This document shows positions 1 to 12,300 of a stretch of DNA of 64,000 bases, piece after piece. Positions within the stretch are counted from its first letter, which is position 1. Every line of letters starts with the position of its first letter. The translations under genes were made by a program, and so were the position numbers. The stretch comes from Uloborus plumipes. Its lineage: Eukaryota > Arthropoda > Arachnida > Araneae > Uloboridae. The stretch spans positions 1 through 64,000 of the forward strand of contig JAXGGA010002961.1 of the NCBI GenBank assembly GCA_038373865.1, given 5' to 3'. The notes beneath the pieces were generated by a model. That model had not been told where the DNA came from, did not search any database, and saw only the letters and a program-made list of their open reading frames with translations.

Positions 1-93
1 AGTCGATCGTGCGACCAACTTTTTTTTTTTTTCGGTGATTTGGTATGGAATCGCTCTAATGAAAGTACATACAAAACAATTTTACTTAATATC

Positions 94-2521
94 CAGGGCG
101 AAGACTGCTGATGTTCTTAGAAAAAGGTGAGAAAGGTGACAAATTTTAAAACAAAGGTGACTAAAAAGTGACAAAAAAGTAACTAAAAGGTGACCAAAAG
201 TAATTTGTTAAGAATTCAAAAAGAAGAAAACGGTTATCCTTTTTTCTGACTTTCACCAAAATAGCCTCTACATACTATTTTAAAAGACTTAGATTCTGAA
301 CATGAATATGATAGGGCTGGAAGTAACAAAATAAACTGTTTTAGGACATATTTTTAAAAAACTTTCAGTGTAAACTCTATGTTATGTTCAAAGATTGTTC
401 TTTAAAATCAATTAAATTAACACCTGAAATTATGAAGTAAAGATAATGACAATGTATTAAATGAACATATATTTTTTTTTCACATTTTTAATAGCTCATT
501 GCAAAATTATCGGCATTCTTTTTCTTGTTTCTTTGTAAATATAAAGCATAAATGTTCGCTAAAAAGTATTGACAATACCGAATGAGTGAGAAAATAAATT
601 TGAAAAATCAGAAACTTTAATTGAAGCAAAATGATAACTTACAAGGTGAAAATAAAATAACATTGAAGTATAAAACTGAAGATATTATTTCATATGAATA
701 AAAGTGTAATGTCTTTTGCTTGGAAGGGGGGGGGAGGGTCTGAAAATATACAGCGGCACATGTCCAATACTGAAGAGAGAAAAACTTTTATATCATATTT
801 TAAGTCTTGTGAGCACTGTGCTGTGAAAATGCTTTTTTTTCTTTTTAATTTTACTAAATCCTTACATACATCAGCAAAATTACATGTTAAACTTATAAAA
901 AATTTCTTTCCAATGCATTAGTAATTTATTTTTGCTGTGAGAGCTACAAAAAGTAATTTTAAATGAAGTTATTAAAGAATCATAATAACTAATGTTATTA
1001 CAAAAAAAGTTTAAAAAATATGTAAAATATTTACAGGATACAGAAAAATTGAAACCTTACGCATGACACACAATAATAGTTTTAAAAATTTAACTCAAAC
1101 ATTAGAGAATTTTAAAATTCACAAAAAAAAAAAATATATTTACAAAATTTTCTGCAGAGCGAAATATAAAGAAATCTCCAACAGAAAATATTCATTTATT
1201 TCATTAAAAAGCAATTTCCAATGTTGGCGGCTCATTTCTGAATTTCTACCAGTCGTGGAAGGCAAAGCAATGGTTCGTCAACTCATATGTCACAGCGAGC
1301 TATCACTTAGCAAGATTGCTTAGCAACGATTTTATTGAAATTTTGAAACTTGACATTATTTTTTTTAACTGAGAGAGCTATAAAGAATAGTAATAAAAAT
1401 AGTATGCAGATTTGTGTAAATGCAGATTTGTAATGTGGAGGGGGAGCACACATTGGAGGTCAAGACATTGAAAAACTGGTGCCCTTAAACCTACCTCTAA
1501 CATTGTGAACATATTTGATGTACTCAGTACTACCAGAAACTGAAATATATTATTCGGGATCATCAGTGAATCTTAAATAATAAAATTATCTTAGCAGGAG
1601 TCAAAATTGTGCATTTCAAATATAATGTTTACAAAAAAGTTTTACATTATGAAAAACAATAAGAATCTCCAAAGTTTGAAAATAACAACTTGAAATAAAC
1701 GTAATAATATCACATAGACTATCAATATTTGTAAAAAAAAACACAGCAATATTAAATGTAAAAAGCACATAGTAATAAATCACTTTTGAAAATGAGAAAA
1801 AAAAAATATCTGTAAATTAAAAGAAAAAAAGATGTTTCCCAAATAACTTCTTTCTTCCTGATATTTTCTTTTTTGCATTACATTTTTTCTGCAAATTAAA
1901 GGATATTTTTCCAATTATGCCTTACACACATGCTTCAAGGTCAAAGAGACTTGTGGTATGGCATAGAAAAAGCATTTGTTAGAACATGAAACTAAATTTG
2001 AAAAAGGGTGAAATCAGCAACCAGTTTTTTCTTTGGGCAAGGTGGGGGTAGAGCAGAAAAGAGATAAGAACATAACAGTAAAGATAAGAACTTTGACCCT
2101 GTTTTTCCCCCATCTCTATGCAAATCACCAACAGAATTTTGTTTCAAGAACAAAAAAAAAAAAAAAAACCCTGCCAAATATCCTTGGAACAGGTGCACCT
2201 GTTTTTTTGTTTCCTCTTGAAACTTTTTAAACAGTTTCTTCTGAAAGGCTTTGTTTTGTGAATGAGCCACAGTTGAAACACTTTTTTTAATGGTTGAATG
2301 ACAGATTTTTGCTTTTTTTTTTTTTCAAAATTCCATTTATTTTCAGGTAAGAAAAAGAATATTCATACTTTTCAAAAATTTTATGAATCAAAAATGGATT
2401 TTTCTAAAACACATTTCAAGAAAGGTTTAAAAAGGTGACTAAAATTCCAAAAGGTGACAAAAAGTGACCAAAATTTCAAAAGGTGACTAAAGGTGAGAAA
2501 GGTGACTGAGTCCTCGCCCTG
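94..2521. mobile_element. Non-autonomous DNA element with CAGGGCGA ends
   Basis: The left end reads CAGGGCGAAGACT and the right end is its inverted counterpart, AGTCCTCGCCCTG. The hexamer AATATC stands directly outside both ends (88-93 and 2522-2527). Near each end a short motif of the type AAGGTGAC is repeated about six times (about 125-210 and 2430-2510), in the same orientation at both ends. No transposase-like reading frame is present; the longest frames inside are short and low in complexity. A CAG start suggests a hAT-like element, but the clean flanking repeat is 6 bp rather than 8, so the superfamily is open. It could also be two related elements that share ends. Confidence 0.5.
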
Positions 2522-2580
2522 AATATCAGAGAAAACTTTTAGTTTAAAACAGTTTAGCATAAATTTTGGCACAGGACAGG

Positions 2581-2925
2581 TTGTTTGAAGGGTTCAAAGT
2601 TGAACCAAAAATTGTTCAAATCGAAAAGTCCAAAAAAGGAATGAGGTGTTCTCCAAGATCTTTCAACACAAAAAAAAAGTTTACATAAATCGGATGGCTC
2701 ATTCTAAAGTTATTGGAGGGGCGGACAGACAGACACATTTTCCCCCATCTCCAAAAAATCCTTTCCAATTTTTAATTATTTCGATACATATTTTACTCTT
2801 TTGTTCGTTCCTTTTTGACTTTTTTTGAAAGTAGCGATATTTTTACCATGCATATAGTTACTTTTAATGCTTGTTTCAGTCTTTTCTCTTATTTTTAAGG
2901 GAAAAGTAGGCTGAAAATGAGGGTG
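2581..2925. repeat. Solo copy of the repeat family expanded at 59.1-61.6 kb
   Basis: This stretch has one unit of the motif series seen in tandem at 59080-59960: a GGTTCAAAGTTGAACC-type palindrome, then AAAATTGTTCAAATCG, then TTTCAACACAAAAAAAAAGT, then a copy of the 'TCTAAAGTTATTGGAGGGG' segment and a GACAGACAGACA run. It then continues into the same tail as 61480-61570, ending near GGGAAAAGTAGGCTGAAAATG. It lacks the inserted element found at 60093-61431 in the larger copy. No coding potential is seen. Confidence 0.6.
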
Positions 2926-3256
2926 CAAAGCCCCATTACTTTTGGAAGTGAGGGGGCAGTTGACACCTTGTCCCCCCCCCTCCCTGTACAAGCTGCCAAT
3001 GAAGCGACAGTACAGTTTTTTGACCCTTGACTGTCTCGAGAGCCTTACAGTGATAAAGGATTGAGCATAAGTAAATTTTAATGAAAGGTTCACATAACAC
3101 GTAAAAACTAGTATACAATGTACAAGCTATATCTGCACACAGATACACGGAATTAAGTGAAATATTTGTATTATGCATTTTGGGGCTCTCAATTGGGCAT
3201 TTTATATCTGCCACTGATTATCATTATTTCATAACTATTACAGTAAATTATATTAC

Positions 3257-3394
3257 CAATTTCTTCATTGTTTCTGAAGCAGAATGGCTATCTATACCAA
3301 GGTCTATGAGAGTTCCTTGCTCTTCAGAGCATGAAATATCCTTATTGTATAGAGGAACAGGAGGATTCTGTACCATCTCTAAATTCATTCTATC
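3257..3394 (-). CDS. Probable tail exon of the LDLRAP1-like gene
   Basis: On the minus strand a good acceptor (TTTTATTTTTACAG) precedes an open frame of 46 codons that includes NPPVPLYNKD and GTLIDLGIDSH. LIDLG resembles the clathrin box (LLDLE in human LDLRAP1). A possible donor TTG|GTAATA closes it at 3257; if that is not used, the frame ends two codons later at a TAA. The join to the upstream exon cannot be tested because the intervening exons were not found, so membership in this gene is inferred from strand, position and the clathrin-box-like motif. Confidence 0.5.
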
Positions 3395-6300
3395 CTGTAA
3401 AAATAAAAGATTACAATTTATTTTACAGTGATATAGAACTAGAAATAAGATAGAACAAGAATTAAACTTTTATCTTTTAAATGGTTGCAATTTAAATACT
3501 GTGCATATAAATGTCTCACAACTAACATTTCTACACTGGATATTTTTAATTATTTTCCATCTGAATTATTTCACAATAAAGTTAACTATAAAAGTATATT
3601 TCATAACTCGAGAAAAATGATGTGTAAAGTAACATGGAAGCACCATAATGAAACGTATAAAATAACATGCAAGTACACTTTACTGAACAATTTACATTAA
3701 AAAATATCTGATAAGAGCTTTTGAATTTGTACCTCAATTTCTAATAAATTTGTTAGAGCAATAGCATATAGGGCAAAAAAAAATTATGTAAACAAATTTT
3801 GAAGGAAATTAGAGGGGGAAGATAACAAGTAAGAATTCAGAGTTGTCTTAAGGCACAGCGGAGGCAGAGCCAATATTTTCCAACCCCAAACACAAAAACT
3901 AAAAAACATACAATCACAAACGTAATACCGGCGCGCTGCATGTACACAAAGTCAGAAATTGATAGATGCAAAAGAGGTGATGCAGTAAATTAAAATACCA
4001 AAAATGATTTTACTTTTTAAGGAATATTTAAAGCAGTTGTTGAAATTTTAATCCTATAACAAACAAGTCTCAATGACAACGCACCAGTCCATGAAAGACG
4101 TGGGGAAGGTTCATTAGTGAAAAAGCGTGATTCGTTGATTTTGCGATGTTTCACATATAGTTGCTGCTGGCGAGTTTAAGCAACTGCTTTGAACCTTGCT
4201 CAAAAACTAAAATGCGGAGGAAAATAAAGTTCTGTCAACAATTTATCATTATTTACGACTTGTTTTGCATCTGACAGTTTGACATGCAGTACTGTCAGCA
4301 TTGCATTATCGAACATATGTTCTTATACGTTCTGATATGATTTTATCTATATATATAAAGATGACAGTGTTTGTTTGTTTGCTTGTAACCGCTGGCCAGA
4401 AGTCTCCACAGCACCTACAGACCTGAAACTTGGCCCAAAAATTCGAACGTATCCCAGTAAAATGCACCTCGAAAGCCGAATTCTAAATTTCGAATTAGTT
4501 ATTTTTTAATTAATTATTCTCATTTTTGGTGTATCCCGCCTAATTGATGGGGGAAAACTTTCCCCACCCCCAAACAGAAAACATCGCTCTAAAGGGTTTC
4601 CTTTTTCTAAAAAAGAAAAGTTTTGGCATGTTTCTGTACGTTAATTAGAACAGGAGATATTAATTAATCAAATTTAGCCAATTTTTAAGGCTTAACTGTA
4701 TACGCAAAACTGAAACACTAGGTCCATCTTCCAGATCAGCTGTTCTTTTGTCCCTGAATTTACTTTGTGGTTTAAATTAGCGTACAGATTTAAGCCTTGA
4801 AAATTTATTCAATTTGATTAATTAATATCTCCTGTTACTTACTTAACTTTCTGTCTTTTATATTTATTTGGCGAATTGATTTAAACTTTAATATGACTTT
4901 AAGTGGAATTTAAAAGGATATGCAGTGCATTTGAGTTAAAGGATATAATAATTTTGCTTCAGAGGGGGTTGGAGTGAATTTAAATTTATTCAGTTGACTT
5001 CCTTAAAATTCGGTGTTACCGAAAATGTCAGAATGGAACTATTATTGTTAAAAAAATAGTGATGGCTATTCAGTTACTCTTCGTATTTGGCATCGTAAAG
5101 TTTGGCCACAATCGGGAAATTTACCAAACCTCCCAGCCTGCGAAACACTACTTTCTCCAAATCAAAGAAAAATAAAACGCTAAGGGAAGGAGCAGTAGTT
5201 GTTTGCAGTCTAAAGAGCATTTTATTGCATGTTTAAAACATGTATTTAATGCCGCCATCACAAAATTTTTAACAATAATAGTTCCATTCTGACATTTTCG
5301 GTAACACAGCTATTCAGTTACCCTTCGTATTTGGCGTCGAAAAGTTTGGAAACAATCGAGAAATTTACCAAACCTCCCAGCCAGTGAAATTTTGCTTATT
5401 TGAGGGTCACTGTTAGATTGTAATCACTTCAAAAAGATGGTGCGAAAGACATTATATTTCATTCCTTTTAATGTTCACATTAAAATCATGTAAGAATAGT
5501 TGAGGCTGAGCAACCTGACACAATCGGTTCCCTATGTTAATAAATTTAGATTTGGCGACCAATTTTACATTGAAATTACAGTTAAATTGGTGAAGTATAT
5601 TAAATTTCAAGGGCAATATTGCTGTGTTCGTTGAGAATTTTCGAAAATCTTGGCACTACAGTTGCGTCAAAAATTCCAGTGAAACGTAAAAATTTCGCTA
5701 AAAATAAATAAGTTTGTCACACACACACACGAAAAGAAGAAAAGTCTTAAGAGTGAGTTAAACTTTAGTTAACTTCCTTTACATTTATTGCACGGGCATC
5801 GCCGTGCGGGTCAAGGGCGGATCCACCTCCTGGCTAAGGAGGTGGTCATTTTCGGATAAAGTGCGGATATAAGTCGTCAAAGTGCAATTTTTGTGCAAAA
5901 ATGGGGGATTTTGGCAATTTTTTTCGGAATATAAGTCCCAAAAAGGCAATTTTTTGCTATATTTGGTGAATTAAGGGGGGGGGGGTCATGACCCCCCCTC
6001 TGGATCCGCGCCTGGTGCGGGTACTGCTAGTGTAAGATAAAACTGACTAAACTACTGCTGCTGAAAGCCATTTATGCTAGCAAAATATGTACATTTTAAT
6101 AGAGGATTTTAATTTATAAGAGCTCTGATGTAAATTAAAATACTCAACAGTATTTCATTAGTCAATCTTCTGAAACTGCAGATAAAATAGCAGTCAATCT
6201 TTTGTAACTAAACAAATCACTCTTTGTTTTGTCAGATATAAAGTATATTTTTGATGGCATACATGTGATTCTTTTAAAGTAAATGTTGAAGATTTTTTTT

Positions 6301-9300
6301 CCCTGCATTAAATAACATGATCAAATTTCCAACTTCAAAGGTTTAATACTGTGAAATTTCTGTAAATGAGGTTTTGAAAATAGTGGTAGATGCTACTGAA
6401 ACCACTTAGGGAAATTCACTCCCCCTGCGATTGGGCAGTTCCACAATTACATGTTAAATATATGTGATAAGACGTCGAGAACCGTCAGTCAGTTAAGTCT
6501 GAGTAATAAGATTGATTTACGGCAGTGCCAGATCTAGGGAGAGCGAAAGGACATTCTACCGGATGGCAAATTTCAGTGATGTATATATGTTTGAATTTTG
6601 GAGGGGGCCGATGTAATCAAGCATAGCTAAGCTTATTTCAGGCTTGTGTTAGGGAAAGGGTGGTGGTCCAGGAAATCTCTACCGGAAATGTTTTAAAATT
6701 GATGTCCTGAAACCCATTTTAGGTTATCTTTAATGACGTTAGGGGAAAGTATGGAATCAGAAGCTGCCCCACAAATTTTGTGACATTAAAGTTTTAAAAT
6801 CGCAATTTTACGCTATAATTCGTTGAAAGAAAATAAGGTGATAGGGTGCTATCTCTCAGAAAATTTTCGAACTTTAAGTGATAGAAAGGGATTTGAGGGC
6901 TCTCCTGGAAAATTTTCGGCATTGAGACTCTTAACTGCAATTTTAAATTATCTTTGTTGATGTTTAGAAAAAGGGGGAGAAATTTGGGACCTTTCCTTTT
7001 TGAAAACACTTTAAAAAATTTCCGGGACAATTTTTCTTGATTTTGGGAGGGGCCCGGGCCCCTCGGGCCCACCCTTTATGTACGCCCTTGGCAAATTTCA
7101 TCACCATCTATTAGTTCTGATTATTTCTTTGTTCAGGCCAGAACAACCGCCAATACAGTAGACTCCCCCCCCCCCCCAAGATGTACTGATTTGGAATGGG
7201 AGGATTTTACCCTGACAACTTATTCAATGTACACCACTTTCTCTTAGTACATAAAGATCAGGCAGGTGCCGTCAATAAATGCCAAGGGTAGGCAGATGCG
7301 AAGATCTGTAGAATAATATATATCTTTAAAAACGCATAAATACAAAAAGCAATAAATTTATATGAATATGAAAGATGTTTACTTACTGCACAAATTATAT
7401 ACATATATGCAAGAATATTCGACTGCGTATATGTTTATAATTCATAAATCTCTAACCCATATAGGATACAGTTTCAACTTAATCTTACGAAAAAGCAAGA
7501 TACAAAAAAAACACAAAACATTCGAAAATTACAATATTTGATGAAAAAGAAAGACGACAATGGAGATAGCAAACTGCAAGCATTCAACAGTGCTGTACAA
7601 AAGACGGTGTCAAGACGCCTAGACCGTAAAAACGCCACAGACTCCACAGGCATGGTTCTGGGCATTATGCAGTCAAGTTTCGGCAGAGAACAGAAGAAAC
7701 CGCAAAGGCACTTTTTGGACAGCCTTTCGAACATTAGGTGGGAAAGGTCTGCGGGACGTGCACTTTTTCTTACTATGCATAGTATAGATACAGTGGATGA
7801 AAAGCAGCGGTAGTCGATGCTTTTTGAAGGAAGAAAAATGAAAATTTCTGTTTTTTCTGCTATACTCGCTGTTTAATGCCTTGATATTTTCCAATCAGTG
7901 CATAAAATGTCATTTAATGCAATTAAAAAATTGGTATGTTTTCGTCATGGGTAGGCACTGCCTACCTTGCCTACCCAGACGTCACGCCTCTGATAAAGAT
8001 CATCTTCTACTGAATAGTACTGAACCCTCCTTCAACCAAAAGCATAATGCTTAACTGATCCCTAGAAAATACTTGCACATTTTTTGCTGGGTTAAATTTT
8101 TTTTTTGGCCAAAAAAAAAGAATTTTTGTTTTTCTTTTGCAAAAAATTAAAAAAAAAATTTTTTAAAATTTGGAAACTTTTAAATTAATTTAAAAGATTG
8201 AAAATTTATTTTTTTAAAAAACTTTTTTTTGGGTTTTAAAAGTTCCCAAGAAAATTTAAATGTTTTAGTTTAACCTTTATTCCTGAAAATTTTGTTTTGT
8301 TGGGTGGTTATAATTTTTAAAAAATTTAATTTTTAAAAAACAGCCCAAAAAACCCTTTCCAAAATTTTTAAAAAGTTTTCTTAAACTTTTTCTGAATATC
8401 TTTAAAAAAAAATTTTTTATTTTTATTTTGGGTTATTAATCTTATTTTTGTGCCGTGAAGTTCTTTGTATAAGGTTTTAAAGCATTTCAAAACCCATAAA
8501 AAAAAACTACCCAAAAAAGGCTTTTCCCTTAATTAATTTTTTTTTTTTGTTTTTTCCAAAAATTTCTCCAAATTAAAAAAATTTTTTAAAAAACAACAAA
8601 AACGTTTTAAATTAAAAATTTTTCCCCCTTCCAAAACCAAAAATCCAAAAAAAGAAAAAAAATAAAAAAAGGGGGACAAAAGAAAAAATAAATTTTAAAT
8701 TAAAATAAAAATTTTTCCCCAAAGGCCAAAAAAAAGAAAATTTTGGAAATTTTTTTTATTCCCGGGGGGGAAATTTAGGTTTAAAAAATAAAAATAAAAT
8801 TTTTACATGGTTTTTTTTATAAATTAATTTTTTTAAAATTTTCTTTTTAAATTTTTTAAAATTAATTTTTAAAATGGAAAAGGAGGAGGGAAAAAAAACA
8901 TAAAGGAAAATTTTAAAATTTTTTAAATTTTAAAAAAAGTTTCTAAAAATTTGGGAAATAAATTTTAAAGGTTTTTTTCAAATTCTTTGGGAAATTAAAA
9001 ATTTTTTAAAAACAAAGGAAAAATTTTTTAATTTTTTTTTTTTGGGAAAAAAAAAAAAGAAGGGGGGGGGAAAAATAAAAAAGCAAATAAAAAACAGAAA
9101 AAAAGAAACCAAAAAAAAAAATTTAAAAGAAAGTTTAAGGAAAAAAAAAAGTTTAAACAGAAAAGTTTTCGAAAAACAAAAACTTTTTTTAAAAAAGCAA
9201 AAAGAAAAAAGAAAAAAAAAGAAGATCCCTTTTTTTTTCAAATTCTTTTTTTCCTTTCTTTTCTTTTTTTTTTCCCCCTTAAAGTTTTGGCCGTAATTCT

Positions 9301-12300
9301 TTAAAAATTTTCATTTTGGAAATTTAAGTAGCAATTTTTAATTCTCCTAAAAACTTTGTTTTTTTCCAAATTTTTTTTTAATTTTTTTGTTTTTTTAAAA
9401 TTTTGTTTAAAAAAAATATTTAATCACAATTAAAGTATTTCCAAAATTTATTTTGAGAGGAGCCAAGCCCCTTGCGCACCCCGTTAAACATGGCCTTACT
9501 GGAAAGGCACACAAATTCTAATTCTTAACTGTAAGACTATTCAAATAGCCTTAAACAACAGATTTAAAATACAATTAATTTGGCTGCACAGAGTTTTATT
9601 TCTAGCTTAACTTGCTTAATAATTAAGAATTACTAGTCAGCAAAAAAAAAAAAAAAAAAAATTCAGGTATTAGTGAAGTTTCACTCTCATGTAAAATATA
9701 CAATACATAGTATGCACACTAAAACTAATAGAGTACAGCTATAGCCAAAAATGTTGGTAAAAATATCTGCAGATATTTTGTTTTATTTACCGACAATATT
9801 ACTATTTTATGCTACATATTTTACTTATAAAATGGCTATATTGCAGATTGAAAACAACCATTTGCCACAGATTATGTTTGTTGGTTGGTTTTACTATTTC
9901 TGACCCCTTAATCCTTTTCACCTATCTTTTATATTTTTATTAACCCATTATTAAAAACATTTTAGAAATTCACAGAACTTTATTTTTCATCATACCTTTT
10001 GGTTGTCTTAAAATGTTTACTTGAATTTGATAAACCTACTGCACAAATTATTAAACATAGTACAGAGTAACCCCTTGTTACATGGTGCCTCGTTATATCG
10101 CTCATTAGGGTATACGAGTTTTCTTCATCCCCCCCCCCCCAAAAAAAAGGAATTTCTAGAGAGGGTATTTTATTCTTTTATTCAAGGAACAAATCTGATA
10201 TGATATCCACACAATTAAATTAATTGCAGTTAGAGCTGCAACTTTCAAATCTTATTGCAAGATAAAATAGGAAAATTTTAAATTAGTATTTTTTAAAATT
10301 TTATAAGAACAATTGTTGAGCTAATTTTCTTTTTATTTTATTTAGAAAATTATGAAAAGAAACTAATCTTCTTATAGGTGCACATGTCTTTAATTTGTAC
10401 ATTAATAGAATCGTTACTTTTCATGACCTTCATTAAATCACATTTTCAGACATATCGCACTTTTTAGCTGCCTCCCAACAAGCACAATATAAGGAGAGGA
10501 ACTGTACATTGTGAAAATAGGGTTTACATTTTAAGCCTAAAAAAAACTAAGATTTTATTTCACTTACCTATAGATGGAAAAATCTAAATGTTTTTCTCCG
10601 CTATTTAAATCCCTTGTAAGAATTCCTTTAGGATTAACAGTCAGAGCAACTCGTTTAAGTTTTTTTGCACTTGATTTTGCCTAAAATATCATATTCTATT
10701 TAATTCTAAAGATTAAAAGCAAATAATGAAATATAAAACTAAAACTGCATACATACAGTAGAAAAAAGAAAACCTCTATTTTGTAATCAATGATTAAAAA
10801 CATAAAATCCAATAGGTAATAAGATAAATGTTTTTTAAATACTATCTTCATTTCAAAAGACACTGAGCATTGGAATAATAAGATTTAGCATCAACTTTGA
10901 TCGAGCATATTGACCTAAAAAACAATAAACATCTTCACACAATGTAAATTATAAGTTGGATAAGACTATAACGTTTAATAATCATTTGTATCAGTACTAG
11001 AAAAGTAGGTATAACTAAACAAAGCAAGAAAGTAATTAAATTGTGCAAACATCTCATCATTTTGAACATGTTCAGTTTGTACATGATCTTATCATCAGTA
11101 ACAAATCCAAGTACCCAACATGATGCCATGATACTAATTACTAAAATCTAATCCTACAGTAATATTTATAATTGACATGTCAAAAAACAAAAAATGTTCT
11201 CCGTGTTTACAGCACACGGTAAGAATTAGCTAACAATAGCATAGAAATTTAAAAAAAATACTACATTTTGTTTATTTAGTCATAAAATATCTCTATTAAC
11301 TGTTGGATTATTTTAAAAATTAAATTGAATAAATATATATAGCTTTATATAGTCCAAGAGCCAGCAAAGTTAAAAAAACAAGTTTTAAGTCATCTGGCTC
11401 TTTAATATACCTTTCCCTGTGCTCTTCTAAGCAGTATGCCGGGTGCCTGGCGGCCAAGAGTGGTTGCGTTTTTTACTACGCATCCCACTTGTTCTGGAAA
11501 AAATAGTGATTTTTAGATCATTTTTGGGTGAATCCACATCAATTCAATCATGAAAAAGAATTTGACCTCATCATTTCTGATTTTAACTAAAATTAGTCTG
11601 AAGGATGCATATGACAAAGTAATTAATCATGCCAAGTTTTAGATTTCTACTTCAAAAATTGTACGAAATACAGAGCTGTTAAAAGACTAAGAAAAAAAAA
11701 AAATTTTAACATGCAACTTCTTTTTTAATTATAGTAAAATAAAAATTCCAAAAACCATTATGAAGATAAGAAATATAACTTTCTATTGATATATTACATG
11801 ACATACTTATGATTGGTTTAAGGTTCTAATTGCCCTAAAATGGTTAAAAAGTCACTATTTTTACCAACAAAAATTTGATGAGCAATAAAAAACGCAACCA
11901 CTCTCAGCTGCCAAACACCCCCATGCTGCTTCGAAGAGCATAGGGAAAGATATATTAAAGAGCCGTCTGAAAATAATCACTCAAAACGTTGCTAGTTCTT
12001 AGATTAATGGTATTAATAGTCTATTTCTTCTAAATTGTAGTTTGACAACTAAGAAAAATTGATGTTCTTTTTTTTTTTTCAAGGTTCGTTATACAGTTTT
12101 ATTAGAAATTCATTTACTAAGTTAATCTATTTTATGACATATTTAATCTTGTCAAAATGAAGTCGGAAAATTGCTTATCTATCTATGATAACAAAATTAA
12201 CAGATCATTAAAACTGGTAAAATACTTCTCAATGACTTGATTGCCAAAATCAGGAAAGCATTGAGAAACAATCCTCTTTGGTTGAAAGGTATTTTATTTA

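Larger units (their letters stand above)
4346..6030 (+). mobile_element. Non-autonomous Helitron, interrupted near its 3' end
   Basis: The 5' end is TCTATATATATAAAGATGAC, preceded by A. The 3' end has the GC-rich hairpin GCACGGGCATCGCCGTGC (5790-5807), a short spacer and a terminal CTAG (6027-6030), followed by T. TC...hairpin...CTAG inserted between A and T is the hallmark of Helitrons. A second element (5812-6014) sits between the hairpin and the CTAG. Without that element and one copy of its 8-bp duplication, the remainder is about 1.47 kb. No Rep/helicase reading frame is present, so it is non-autonomous. It lies in the intron before the putative tail exon of the LDLRAP1-like gene. Confidence 0.75.

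Noticed and set aside
3180..3431. Plus-strand frame of 83 codons
   Set aside because: It overlaps the better-supported minus-strand exon 3257-3394, which has an acceptor and a clathrin-box-like motif.
7538..7813. 91-codon frame as a small gene
   Set aside because: It lies entirely inside a hAT-type element bounded by perfect 8-bp duplications and has no motif or splice signals.
8978..9296. Open frames of Lys/Phe-rich protein on both strands
   Set aside because: They arise from A and T homopolymers in the suspect region.
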